Shown here: piece by piece, positions 24,143-34,737 of the stretch
How positions within the stretch are numbered: the first letter of the stretch is position 1
Layout of the letters: every line of letters starts with the position of its first letter
Source: Mortierella alpina
Lineage: Eukaryota > Mortierellomycota > Mortierellomycetes > Mortierellales > Mortierellaceae
Length of the DNA stretch: 64,000 nt
NCBI GenBank assembly: GCA_029449245.1
Contig: JANATF010000008.1
Coordinates: 992,001-1,056,000 of the forward strand
Direction of reading: 5' to 3'
Position numbers and translations under genes: made by a program
The notes under the pieces: generated by a model
Told to the model about the DNA's origin: nothing
Database searches by the model: none
Seen by the model: only the letters and a program-made list of their open reading frames with translations

Positions 24143-25092
24143 TCAAAGTCGGGCGGCTCTGTCGCTTTCCTTGACCCGAGCATGAAGCGCATCAATGATA
24201 TCCAGCAGTTTCTGTGTTTCCTTGACGGCTTCTCGCCTCTTGACACGGGCGACCTCAAAGTCTGGTTTGCAGGTGACTCCATCGAGTGCCAAAAGCGACT
24301 GCAGGAGATTCTCTGAGAGCATCCCGTGCAGATCGTGCAACTTTTTGCGTGCGGCGGGCATGGCCTGCATCGAAAATGGGGCGGGCTTAGACAAGAGATA
24401 CGCATCGACTGCCTGCTCATACACGGAGAGGTGTTCTGAAAGAAAGTCCCGCGTCTTTTCCAGCATTCCCGAGATGCGAAGGATTAAGGCGTATTCTTCT
24501 GGATCGCCGTTGGTGGTCATCTCCTTGATTTGCTCCTCCTAAAAGAAAAAAAAATTCACGCCCAAAGGAAAGGTGCGGGTTGTCCTGTTTTGGTCAGTGG
24601 CAGTGGGGGACAAAAGTCTGCATACGATCTTGGAGGAGGAGGAGAGTACCGGGCACCTTTGCGCCTTGCACACATGCATGCCATCCTTCAATTGCTCAAA
24701 AAACATGTTTTTTGGCAGGGAGTCCTGGTTGGTCCCATCTTTTTTGAGTTGCTCCAGTGATCTTTAACCTACCGTGGGCTTGATCCCTTCCACAGTAATC
24801 TTGGATCCAGCCTTGATCGCAAAGGATGACAGTGGTGCGTTGTCGTCCTTGATGAAGGCGTCTCCGTGCATCAAGCTGAGTCCTCCGAGGGGTACGCCGG
24901 TGAGATCCTTGCAAACATCACGCAGTTCCTTCAACTTGATCTGACTAAGGATCCGGCCTTCAAAGTCGATCGTGTATTTCTCGTCATTCCAGCGGATGTG
25001 GAGAATAGTCTCGGGGTCATAGCGCTCCTGGTGCACCTGGAAGAGGTGCTTGGGAATCGCCGGCGTTAACCGCCAGAGTAAAGACAGAAAGG
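24143..25092 (-). CDS. BAG-family Hsp70 co-chaperone (ubiquitin-like plus BAG domain), 5' end unresolved
   Basis: Two minus-strand exons are clear. The upstream one (about 25092-24773) encodes a ubiquitin-like domain: ETILHIRWNDEKYTIDFEG, ELRDVCKDLTGVPLGGLSL, AIKAGSKITVEG. The downstream one (24538-24143) encodes a BAG domain: LSENLLQSLLALDGV, then RVKRREAVKETQKLLDIIDAL. The junction GIKPT/EEQIKEM is in phase with a good GTAGGT donor and TTTTAG acceptor. Bag1-type proteins use the BAG helices to release ADP from Hsp70 and the Ubl to contact the proteasome. No ATG is found in frame at the 5' end. An acceptor-like TTTCAG precedes 25092, so a short first exon lies upstream but could not be placed. 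Confidence 0.82.
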
Positions 25093-26250
25093 CTGAAATG
25101 GTGGGCGGGATGTGGGGCGGACGTTGACCTGCAACGTGCGGAATGGGTTGATGAAGATTAGAAGGGATGTGCGGTCCTGGAGGCAGACGAATTCAAAGGA
25201 TTAGTGGATTTTGACAAGAAGATCTCAATATCTCTTTCTCTCTCTTGCTCCTCCTCGTTCGGCTGCAATCCTAGTTGCACTTCGCCGTCAACATCCCGGT
25301 GCGTGCACAAGGTGATGGCGAGTGATCCTGAGTGATTCCAGTCAGAAATTTCCTGTGAACGGGCTATACCTCAGGGGGCTGTCTACGGGTATACACGGCT
25401 GGCTGGTAGGATGATGGCTACAGTGGGCGTGCGGGAGGATGAAGGTAAAAGATGGGACGCAAGTCGTCATGGTGTTCGTCTTTGTTCCTGGGCGCCACGC
25501 TGTAATTTTCACGTATGTTCACGTACAGCACGCATGGAAGAGCATCGGCAAACCGTTTTTCTATGCAATCTGCAGGCGCCCATTGAACGGCCGCTCTGTT
25601 TCTTGCGCGCCGTGCATCGCTCCTGGCTATTCATCCTGCATTGTGAGTTTTGTGCGGAGCAATTGATCACGTACTCTATAGACTATAGCCTCGACTGACT
25701 CCACGCCTAGCAATTCCTCTGGTCCAAACAGGTCCCCTTCCCGCGTAGCCTCGTCGATATAACTTTGCTGCTCAAATATGTCGCCCTCGGGAAGGGTGAC
25801 CCCTGAGCTCTGCTCACAAACGGCCGCTGCAATACAATAGCATCAGCTTTCTGCACCATGCCTCCCTACCTTTATTCCAGCTTCACCAACTAGCTGGCCG
25901 CGCAATTGTTCAAGCGCTCCCGCGTCTGCACCAAGACATTAATGAAGTGGGATATCAGTCAGTAGAGACTGAAATTCCCGTCAAGGAAAAGGGTGCGCCC
26001 CCGCGCATGGGACACTGACAAGCGCTATCAAAAAAAATTAAGGTGGGGTCCGTTTTCCCCTTGGGCTTCATTCTTAAAATCATTCATTCATTCGTTCATT
26101 CTTTCATTCTTTCATTCTTTCATTCTTTCATTCTTCCAACTCAACTGCCACTTATTATCCCGCCCTTGCACACACTCAAATCACAGCACTGACGGTGCAC
26201 TTGTATACCCTCTACTTAAAGCTAGACGAAAAGACAACTCTGACACGGCG
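25093..26250. other. Intergenic region between the BAG and 5'-nucleotidase genes
   Basis: This stretch should hold the missing first exon and promoter of the BAG gene and the promoter of the nucleotidase. No other gene was recognised. Confidence 0.45.
26080..26135. repeat. (CATT)n/(CATTCTTT)n microsatellite
   Basis: A run of CATTCATTCATT passes into CATTCTTT units, about 115 bp upstream of the 5'-nucleotidase start and probably within its leader. Confidence 0.85.
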
Positions 26251-28727
26251 ATGCGCTTCCTAAAACAGGCGGCGGCTGTGTGCCTCCTCTCCATTCTCAC
26301 TCACTACTCCACTCTTGCCTTGCCGACATCCGACAAGGTTGTCAAGAACGATGACTGGCTGAATCTTTCCGTTATTCACACCAATGACGTCCACTCGAGA
26401 GTGGACCCTGCAAACGATTTCGGTGTCAGCTGTACGGCCGACGACATTGCGACCGGCCACTGTTACGGCGGTACAGCCCGACACAAAACGGTTATCGAGG
26501 GTCTTCGGAAGGCTAGCAAGCACTCCTTACTCTTGGATGGTGGAGATGAGGTAAGGGCGTTGTCAGATCCGCTTTGCTTGACGACATTCTTTCAAAGATA
26601 TGTAGACGCCAATTGCCATGGCCAGCCATTGACCTCTCTCTCTCTCTCTTACTTTTTGTGCTGCACAGTTTCAGGTGAGTCGCGGGTTCACTGCGCAGAT
26701 GGGAAGGCGATCGCGAAAAATGTTGGGCGTGTGAACGTGCTTTGCAGAAACAGAGATATTGACTGGACCTCACCTTGCATGTGCATGGGTAAACATTTCA
26801 TTAGGGCACACTTTTCTACACATACTACAAGGTACTTTTGGGATTGCTTAGTCAAACTACCATGGGAAAAAAATCCATCGCGACTCACAGCTCATAAAAT
26901 ATTTTAGGGCAATGTCACGGCACAAGTGATGAACGAACTCGGTTATGACCTTGGAACGATCGGCAATCACGAATGGGACAATGGTCCAGAGAACTTGGGA
27001 CGATACTGGCCACAGCTCAAGTTTCCGATTGTCTGTGCCAACATTGATTTTTCAAAGAACCCAGAGCTTGGAAAGCTGGTCAAGCCATACCATATTTTTG
27101 AGGATATTGGCGTCGCTGTCATCGGATACATCACCAATGTAGGATATCGATATCCACCAGAGTTGTTTAGAACTGTGCCATTGTTCTTGCCAAGCACTAA
27201 GTCTGTGAGAACTCACAAACATTTCACACTTTTTTACTAGACAACGGGAGATATTTCGAATGCTGGACCTTCAGTCTCATTCACAGACCCGATCCCGGCC
27301 GTTCAGAAGTATGTCGACGAGCTTCAAGGCATGGGGATCAAGCGCATCTTGGCCCTGTCACACAACGGGTATGGCCCAGATATGGAATTGGCGGCCAACA
27401 CTCATGGAGTTGATCTCATTGTTGGAGGTCATAGTCATTCGTATCTGGGGGACGCCAGCAACCCGCTGTCTGAGGGGCCTTACCCAACCATTATCAAGAA
27501 CACAAAGGGCGAGAACACTCTCATTGTCCAGGTCAGTTCTTTTCCAGACAAACTTACTACATTACGCGACCAGCCAGTACCAGCTGACGAAGGGACCACT
27601 AACCTTAATTACCTTAATTTCGTTTTTTTTAGGCATTCTGCTGGGGCAGGTACATTGGTCACCTGGACGTGATATTCAATCCTGAGGGCAAGATTGTTTC
27701 CTGGGCAGGTGAACCCATTCTGGTCGAGAACTCCATTCCCGCAAATCCTCGCCTTCTCAAGGAAATTGACGCCTGGCGATACGAGTTTGAAGAATGGGGT
27801 CGGACTGTGCTGGGAGTTGCCAAGGGGCCATTTGATCAAAATAGCTGCAAGCAGCGCGAGTGCACCATGGGCAACTTGGTAGCAGATGCCATGTTGGAGC
27901 ATGCCCGAACCCCGATCTTTTCCAAGGCGTTGATTACCACCCCTCCTCGGTACGACCATGCGACCAACGACCCTTCAGAGGAATCTCGGCCCTGGACCGA
28001 CTTTGCGTTCATTAACAGCGGCGGCATCCGGTCTGGACTTCCTGCTGGAAACGTTACAGTCGAGATGATCATGACGACGTCGCCGTTCGGCAATGGGCTG
28101 GTTCAGGTTCAAATGACAGGCAAAGAAATCCTGGAGATGCTGGAGGCTGTGTCTGCGGGACAGTACAGGAAAACTCGAAAGCAGGTCACCTCGAACATCC
28201 AGGTCAGCGGTCTTCGGTATACGTTTAATTCATCGCAGCCTATTGAGGCAAGCCATCTGAATAAGGTCGAGGTTCAAGGGTATGATCAAGTCTGGACAGA
28301 GATCGTACCGAAAAAGAAGTACTGGGTGGTCACGCTCGACTTTCTTCTCACAGGAGGCGACAACATCCTTCAGCCCATGGATGGAAGGCGCGAGATCAAG
28401 CTGGAGTTGCTGGATAAGGTACTGATGGATTATGTTGAGAACAAGGGAGTCATCAGCCCGTACCTGGATGGACGCATCAAGAATGTTGCGCCAGGCAAAG
28501 GATCTCTGGAAGGCAGCGGTATTTATGACAAGAGAATCAAGACTACCAATGTTTGGCCCGCCGGAACTCCTGAGCACATCAAGACACAGTACCCTGATGG
28601 TGTTGAAGAGATGTTGAGAGAGTACATCCGGCTTCGGGAGGTTGGTTCCAAGAGCACGTTTGAATACGACGCAACTTTGGACTCAATGGTGAAAGATATG
28701 AACTTTGGGCAGCATGTACTTGGCTAG
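26251..28727 (+). CDS. Secreted 5'-nucleotidase / metallophosphoesterase
   Basis: Six exons give 671 aa: 26251-26550, 26669-26674, 26805-26831, 26908-27204, 27241-27531 and 27633-28727. The small exons are required by the protein: DGGDE + FQ + GTLFYTYYK + GNVTAQVMNEL rebuilds the family sequence exactly. Residues 1-23 are a signal peptide. The calcineurin-like metal motifs are HTNDVH (D46, H48), LDGGDE (D96/D99 region), GNHEWD (N131, H132) and GGHSHS. The C-terminal substrate domain has NLVADAMLEHAR and FINSGGIRSGLPAG. It hydrolyses nucleoside 5'-monophosphates outside the cell for phosphate and nucleoside salvage. It ends FGQHVLG without a hydrophobic GPI tail, so it is probably soluble and secreted. 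The fourth intron is only 36 nt. Confidence 0.93.
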
Positions 28728-28805
28728 GGGCAGCTTTCCTGTTCGTCTCGCCTTCTCTCTCTCTCTCTTTCTCTCTTCACCTTTATTTCGTGCGAAACTG
28801 CGTTG

Positions 28806-28811
28806 AATAAA
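28806..28811 (+). terminator. Polyadenylation signal of the 5'-nucleotidase gene
   Basis: AATAAA lies 79 bp after the stop and 45 bp before the end of the convergent zinc-finger gene. Confidence 0.6.
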
Positions 28812-28855
28812 CAGGAGAAGTGCTTTAAGAAGAAACCATGGTATGGATATCAAAT

Positions 28856-30756
28856 CTATCCACGGGTCCTTGAAGCAGCTGCTTTGCCATTTGACTTCTT
28901 GGGCGGTGAGAAAAAAGCGCCTAACGACAGGGCCCTATCAATAGTAGCGATGCTCTCGCTAATGTCCCGAGGGGCCGATAGGCTCGTGGCAGAGACGGGT
29001 GGAGTCGAACCCTTGATCTCTCTTTTCGCTGCAGATTTGGGCGGAGGCGATCCCTTGATCCTCTTTGCAGAAACGGCTGGAGACGACTCCCTGAATACTC
29101 TTTTCGTTGCAGAAACGGCTGAAGTCGATTCCTTGAACACTCTCTTCGTTGCAGAAACGACTGGAGGGGCCGTCTGTACTGTTTTCGAGCCCTTTGTCTG
29201 CATCCGTGTCCTTCTCTGCTTTGTTTGCTGTAAGGCCTGAGGAGCTGTTCTCCCGGATGTGGAAGCTGGAGTTGCGGATCGGGAAGACCCTCTCCTGGGC
29301 GTATCAGGTGAATCTGTGCTGGGAGGTTTCTTCCTTGTCCCTGCCTTTAATGTAGCTTTGGACTTTATCTCTGGATGGAATCGTTCGAGATGCATCTGCA
29401 GATGTCTCTCTGTTGGAAGGATAGTCTTACACAGCTTGACAGGGCACTCAATGAGCGCCTCCATTAATGAGATATGTCGAACATAGTGGCCGATGAGTTC
29501 GATGTCTGATTCAAAGCTAATCCGACAGGTCTCAGCTATAGTGCTAATCTCCATGGCCCTGGATTTGCCCTTTGATCTGCTCGTCTCTGGCAACCCTTGC
29601 TGCTGCTGGTGGTGCTGGTGCTGCGGGTGTCGCTCGCTCAATGACTGAGTCTGGCGCCATAGGCATCGGAAGCGCGAGCTGTCCTCCTCTGGCTGCGAGA
29701 GTGGTTCCACGGTAATATCAAAGTCCGCCTCATCGTCAATGTCGGATTGGGTTCTGTGCCGCTTCGTTTTTCGGAGGACTGAGGACGATGGTGATGATGA
29801 CGATGAAGAGGACGAGGTTGGAGTGGGAACAGCTGGAGAAGGCATGGGAAATGAGACGGAGGAGGCAGTAAGGGGGGTGTCGACCTTTGCATGAGCCGGC
29901 TTTAATTCAGACCTTGACTGGTTCCGTGTTGCAACTGAGGTAACCCTGGATAATGCCACGGGCATGGAGACGGATGCCCTGGATTGTACAGATTTTGTAG
30001 ACAGTGCACTCTCTGTCCTTTGAGAGTTGGTTGTCGTCGGCATTATAGTTTCTGCAGCGAGAGCTTCTGGTGGTGGTGGGAGGGATGCGACCCTTGTTGC
30101 AATAGGTGCCGATGAGTTTGATCCTTGACTTGGTGGCGTCTGTGCATCCATGGGGGCTGCCGTGATAGGAAAAGTCTCCGCTATACTGCTCTCAAGAGGA
30201 TTCTGTTCAGTTTCCTGCTTCGTGGACCGACTGGGCGCTTCAACTTCAAGGTCCTTATTCGAGTCTGTGGTGTGGCCCTGCCGCGTCGCTGCGCTCCTGT
30301 CGCCCGGACTAGGACTGTCCCCATTGATTGTCGTATTGTTTGTAGGAGCGATATGAGCGTCTGGGCTGGGCGTAGAAGAGGCGGTAGCTGCCAATAGTTC
30401 TGGTTGTTGTTGAGAAGTAGTCGAGTGTGCTTTTGCTGGTTCACCATTTATTGGGGTCGGCCGGAGAACAGATCCATTCCGTGCTTGAAGGTTCAGGGTC
30501 ACACTAAAGAGGCAATGAGAAGCGTCAACGACAATATTCTTTGCCATGGAACACCATGATGGCGACAAGGCAGACGCATAGCTTACGTTGAACTGGCATG
30601 TTTTCGGACATGCCTTGTCCAGTCGAAAAGAACGGTGAAGGCTTCCCCGCAAAAGGTGCAGACATACGAGTTGCTGTGTTGTTTGCGGTTGGTGCTGCTG
30701 TCGCTGTTGCCGGGAACAGCTATTGCGGGATGCTGCTGCTGCTGTGGTGTTGGCAT
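28856..30756 (-). CDS. Two-finger C2H2 zinc-finger protein
   Basis: Two minus-strand exons (30756-30587 and 30503-28856) join in phase 2 at HASST/VTLNL to give 605 aa. Finger 1 is canonical: YVCTFCGEAF with C33, C36, H49, H53. Finger 2 near residue 410 is spaced differently, C-x4-C-x12-H-x4-H (C410, C415, H428, H433). Between them lies about 340 residues of Ser/Thr/Pro/Gln-rich disorder with a poly-Ser run. The tail (about 480-590) repeats a basic unit, SATKRVFKES / SATKRVFRES / SAKRIKGSPP. The role is probably nuclear DNA binding; the family member is not identified. The start is the first in-frame ATG. An acceptor-like CTTTTAG at about 30812 suggests an intron in the leader. It diverges from the SET gene. 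Confidence 0.78.
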
Positions 30757-30910
30757 CCACCTCGGCCCTGCTTGTGTGCTGAGCAGGGAGGCAAAGGCTG
30801 TTTGGTTGGCTAAAAGCAGCAATTGATGAAGGAATCAAAAGCGTAAACAACAAGGGGAGAAGGAAGGGCTGGGCTGGGATGGGGCTCGGAGCTGCACAGT
30901 GGAGAATGGA

Positions 30911-30950
30911 GGCAAGGTGGCAAGGTGGCAAGGTGGCAAGGTGGCAGGGT
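30911..30950. repeat. GGCAAGGT octamer minisatellite
   Basis: Four copies of GGCAAGGT plus one variant (GGCAGGGT), head to tail, lie in the presumed leader of the zinc-finger gene. Confidence 0.85.
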
Positions 30951-31118
30951 GCAGGGTGTTGCAGGCGTCGTGGCGGTGGAGGAGTGGGAGAGCGTCGCCG
31001 AGAGAAGAACAGAAGAACAGAAGCGAAGACGAGAGGAGCTGAGAAAAAGAGCAGCAAAGCAGAGAGAGAAAGAGAAAAGAGAGAAAAGAAAAGTGCAATG
31101 GTGTGCGACGCGAGCGCG

Positions 31119-31126
31119 TTTTTATA
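31119..31126 (-). promoter_or_regulatory. TATA box of the zinc-finger gene
   Basis: On the minus strand this reads TATAAAAA after CGC, about 365 bp upstream of the ATG at 30756. The long CT-rich (on the minus strand) leader between them fits the style of other genes here. Confidence 0.45.
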
Positions 31127-31316
31127 GCGAATGACAACAAGCCGACAGTCACGCGAGCAACCTTCCACACTGTTATAGGGGCACTTGTTTTGAAAGTGAT
31201 GCCTTCTGTCTTTCTTTCTTCTTTCGTCCCCTCAGCTCTTCTTTCTTCCTCCCTTCTCCCCTGCAGTGCTCATCACGGGACAGCGCTGGACTACTCTCGC
31301 TGATTGCAAGGCCACC

Positions 31317-33159
31317 ATGACTTCTCAACCGCCATCGCCCTTGATATCACATTTCTCCGCCGTGGTGATCCCAGACACGCCACGATCCAGTCGAAGTGCC
31401 ACGACAACACAACCGTCCGCCTCGTCTGTCAGCAACAGCATCGCGCCTGCTAATGCCACTGCTGTTACCACCGACCATGAAGGCTACACGCGGCACAATG
31501 CTCCTCAGCGACAAAAGTTTAAGCCTCGGTGGCACACACAACCATATGTCATGTTTCTAGCTCTGAGAGCCATGCCTGGTCGAACAGCCGCCCGCCAGGA
31601 GCTCATCAATGCAACTCTTGCTTTGGACCGCAAAATCAGCCAGGAGAGAGGCATGCCGCGCGTGTTCACAGGAAAGGTAATGTGGATGGACGGCTTTGGC
31701 ACGACTTGGCCTTTGCAAAAAAAAAACAATTTCGCCAGTGATCAAAAACTAAAGTAACCAAACACACATTTCACAGACACCGGCGAATTCAGCTTCCGCT
31801 TGCTTGACCAACAACGGCGACAAGTACTTTATCCCATTCAAGCCCGAGGGAAGCAAGAGCACACACTTTCGGCTTGCTTATCAGCCGGGAGACTTTGACA
31901 CCGCCGTAAAGGAGTATGACAGCTGGATGGAGAAGCTGATCAAGCACGACTGGCCTCTGTGCTTTGGAGTACCCAAGGAAGGCGCGATCCCGATCCACAT
32001 TCTGGAAAAACAGGAGGAATCTCGGATGCTACTTGAGCTGCAGACTGCAACTGGAACAGATCAGTTATCGATGTTGGAGGTGACAGCAACAGAGCCAACC
32101 CTAAAGGAAACAACCCATCATGCGGGCTTGGTAACAGAGCCAAGTGCGGCGGAGGCAGAGCCATCTTCTAAAGATCAAACTGGATCTCCATCACCTCCAG
32201 ATTCAAAGAAACGTGTCCCAGATTCCATTGAGGCAGAACTGGACGACACCACTCGGAGCAGCAAAAAGGTCAAGTCTGATCAGGAGTCTAGTTCGATTCC
32301 ACCATCAACGTTTGCTGCCATAACCCAAGGTCAGGACCAAGACTCGAAAGTAACCGACAAGATGGAGCGGCTTGAGCTGAAATCAACGGCGCACACCACA
32401 GCATCCGCACCTTCTACTCCAGGAAAATCACAGGAGCAGGACTCCACACTAAAAGTTTCCTCAGCGCCACCAAATAATTCAAGCACATCCACACCAGGCA
32501 AAGCGACCAAGGCAACAGCCAATGAGAAAGTGGACGAGTACAGACTAGAGGATCTGGATCTGACCAATGTTCCAACGAGTCTTGCGGATATTTTGCGCGT
32601 GGACGTTTCGACCATCCCCAACTCTGGCAATGGGCTCTTTGCAAAAGTGGACTTGCCTGCCAGTACGCCTCTTGGATTTTACTTTGGCGTGCCCATGACC
32701 GAGAATGAGTTTGATTCGCTCAAGGACGGTGTTGGGGTCGCCTCGCACTACTCGATCATGTACCGACGCACAGTCTTGGACGCCACGGACGAGAACGGGA
32801 TGCCATACAGTGACCCGACCGGACGACTGTACTGCCCATTTCATTTTATGAACGAGGACCCGAACGGAAATATCTCATTTATCACCGGCAGTGTTGTCAA
32901 TCAGGTCATTTGTACAACCAACCGCGATGTCAAGGCAGGCGAGGAACTATTTGTGTTTTATGGCAAGGAGGTGGATCGCCATTGGGCAGACCAAGGGCAG
33001 GATGGCTCAGGAAGCGAAAACAGTGGCAGTGTCGGCGGAGATCAAAAGAAGGGTCGCGAAGGGTCGCGGTCAAGGGCAACTTCGCCTGCCAGGCGAGAAG
33101 AAACGACTGATCGGCCAAGACGGAACAACATTTACAAGCCTGCCCGTTACACTCGATGA
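31317..33159 (+). CDS. SET-domain protein with divergent catalytic motif
   Basis: Two exons (31317-31676, 31777-33159) join in phase at FTGK/TPANS to give 580 aa. The N-terminus is Ser/Thr-rich, then a conserved module covers about 75-190 (QPYVMFLALRAMPGRTAAR, YDSWMEKLIKHDWPLCFG). A low-complexity stretch follows. The SET domain is at about 394-518: GNGLFAKVDLPAST, then VKAGEELFVFYGKE with the usual Tyr. The normally near-invariant NHSCxPN site reads FMNEDPNGNISF, so the His and Ser/Cys are replaced. A histone or other protein lysine methyltransferase is the family expectation, but altered or lost activity is possible. The tail is basic and Ser/Arg-rich. Its stop is 45 bp from that of the convergent repeat protein. 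Confidence 0.82.
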
Positions 33160-33204
33160 ACCACTAGAGTGAGATAAACTACTTTAATAATGATTATATT
33201 CTCG

Positions 33205-34737
33205 TCATTCCGCGACGGCATCTGCAAAAGTGAACCCTTGCTTCATTTTTTCCAAATCCTCTGTTGGTGCCAACACTTCGGCATCTTCGGCTTCCTCAGT
33301 GTTGTGTTTAGCCATCTCAGCAAACGTTATGCCCTCCTTCATCTTCACCAGGTCCTCTGTAGGGGCCAGTACCTCGGCTTCTTCATCGCGCTGCTTCTCA
33401 GTGTGATGTTTGGCAACCTCAGCAAAAGTGACACCTTCCTTCATCTTGTCAAGATCCTCCGTATGCGCCAGGACCTCGGGTTCCTCCACATTCTGCTTTG
33501 CAATCTCTGCGAACGTCACGCCTTCCTTCATCTTCTCCAAGTCCTCCGTGGGCGCCAGAACTTCCTTGTCGTGATCCGAGGCAGAAGAGCCCTCCTCGGT
33601 GACATGGTGTGCAGCCACCTCGGCAAAACTGATGCCTTGCTTCATCTTTTCCAAATCCTCAGTGGGTTCAAGAACCCCGTTGCCCTCATGTCTCTCCTTG
33701 CCATTATCTTTGGCTCTCTTGCCGTGGTCGCGGTCATCTTTGTTGCCTTCTTGCTCCTCCTCCACCTCCTCCAGATTCTCTGCAACAACATCCGCAAAAC
33801 TGATACCTTGCTTCATCTTCTTCAAATCCTCTGTCGGGGCCAGGACTTCGGGCTCCTCAATGTTGAGCTTGGCGACCTCGGCGAACGTGACTCCGCTCTT
33901 CATCATCTCGCTCTCCACCGTGGGCTCGACATCATCGCTAGGCTCTAACCCCACTCTTTCCAACTTATCAAATTGCCTGATTTGATTCAGTCGATCCTGA
34001 TAACCAAATTGGATGCGGCCCAGCTTTGCAACCACCTTTTGGATCTTGATGAGTGTAGCACGTCTCCGTCGTCGAATCTTTTCACACACCTGAGCCTCGT
34101 CAGACTCGTTGCTGCTGCTGCTTTTGCTGATGTTGTTGCTCGACGAGAGGATTCCCCCACCGGATTGTTGCGACTCGTCGCCAAGCCCCACCAACTCACT
34201 CGGGTCAACGAGCTCGACGCTTTCGGACAGTCTATCAAGTTGCTTGCGGAGAGCCTTGACCAACACGTCCAGGTGCTTGTACGCCTGCCGAACGCGCTCA
34301 GGATCGTCAAATCCTTGGGTTCGTTCTCGAATCAGTTCTTCCTTGGTTTCCTCAATCAGGTCATCGTCGTCGTTGTTGTTGCTGCTGCTGCTGTTGTTCT
34401 CAGTCTTGCCTTGGTTATGTTGCTGCTGTTCACTATTGTCCAAGAGGCCAAGCGACGGCAATTGCACATGGTGGTCACCAGGGTAAAGTCGGTGGGTCCG
34501 CAAGGTTTTGGTTCGAACCTGGATCAGGCGGAGGTCGTGGTCTACCAAATCATCAAGGCTGTCCTCGACCTTGACAAGCTGAGAGTAGAGGTTCCGCTGG
34601 AGTGCTCGGAAACGGCGCGAAGGTTGATGCTTCTTCTGTTGACTGTCTCTGTACAGAAGGTAGACGGCAGTGATGCCCACAATGGCAGAAATGGAGAGAA
34701 TAACCGTTCTCCTGGAGGGGGCAGTGACCTCGAGCAT
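33205..34737 (-). CDS. Single-pass membrane protein with seven C-terminal TEDLxKMKxGxxFAEVA repeats
   Basis: I do not recognise a named family. The single exon gives 510 aa from the ATG at 34737; the frame continues upstream, but that part is CT-rich leader. Residues 11-29 (TVILSISAIVGITAVYLLY) are one membrane segment near the N-terminus, followed by basic residues, which suggests a signal-anchored ER or mitochondrial outer membrane protein with a cytosolic bulk. Residues 140-250 are charged and helical; KIRRRRRATLIKIQKVVAKL resembles the last helix of a BAG domain, but only weakly. Residues 271-510 hold seven repeats built on VLAPTEDLEKMKEGVTFAEV, separated by acidic spacers of variable length. 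Each repeat has a Phe-Ala-Glu/Asp-hydrophobic tetrapeptide (FAEV, FADV, FAEI). Confidence 0.75.
   Translation of the reverse strand: MLEVTAPSRRTVILSISAIVGITAVYLLYRDSQQKKHQPSRRFRALQRNLYSQLVKVEDSLDDLVDHDLRLIQVRTKTLRTHRLYPGDHHVQLPSLGLLDNSEQQQHNQGKTENNSSSSNNNDDDDLIEETKEELIRERTQGFDDPERVRQAYKHLDVLVKALRKQLDRLSESVELVDPSELVGLGDESQQSGGGILSSSNNISKSSSSNESDEAQVCEKIRRRRRATLIKIQKVVAKLGRIQFGYQDRLNQIRQFDKLERVGLEPSDDVEPTVESEMMKSGVTFAEVAKLNIEEPEVLAPTEDLKKMKQGISFADVVAENLEEVEEEQEGNKDDRDHGKRAKDNGKERHEGNGVLEPTEDLEKMKQGISFAEVAAHHVTEEGSSASDHDKEVLAPTEDLEKMKEGVTFAEIAKQNVEEPEVLAHTEDLDKMKEGVTFAEVAKHHTEKQRDEEAEVLAPTEDLVKMKEGITFAEMAKHNTEEAEDAEVLAPTEDLEKMKQGFTFADAVAE
33208..33927 (-). repeat. Seven coding tandem repeats in the membrane protein
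   Basis: Repeat starts in protein numbering are about 271, 298, 355, 394, 422, 456 and 488. Units share T-E-D-L-x-K-M-K-x-G-x-x-F-A-E/D, and the first is the most diverged. The nucleotide sequence is repetitive enough to open long frames on the opposite strand as well. Confidence 0.88.

Noticed and set aside
33190-33948. 252-codon plus-strand frame opposite the repeat protein
   Set aside because: It is the mirror of the tandem repeats. Its Leu/Phe/His-rich repeats follow from the complement of the real coding strand.
34080-34737. BAG-domain assignment of the membrane repeat protein
   Set aside because: One basic helix resembles the end of a BAG domain, but the preceding helices and key contacts could not be matched.
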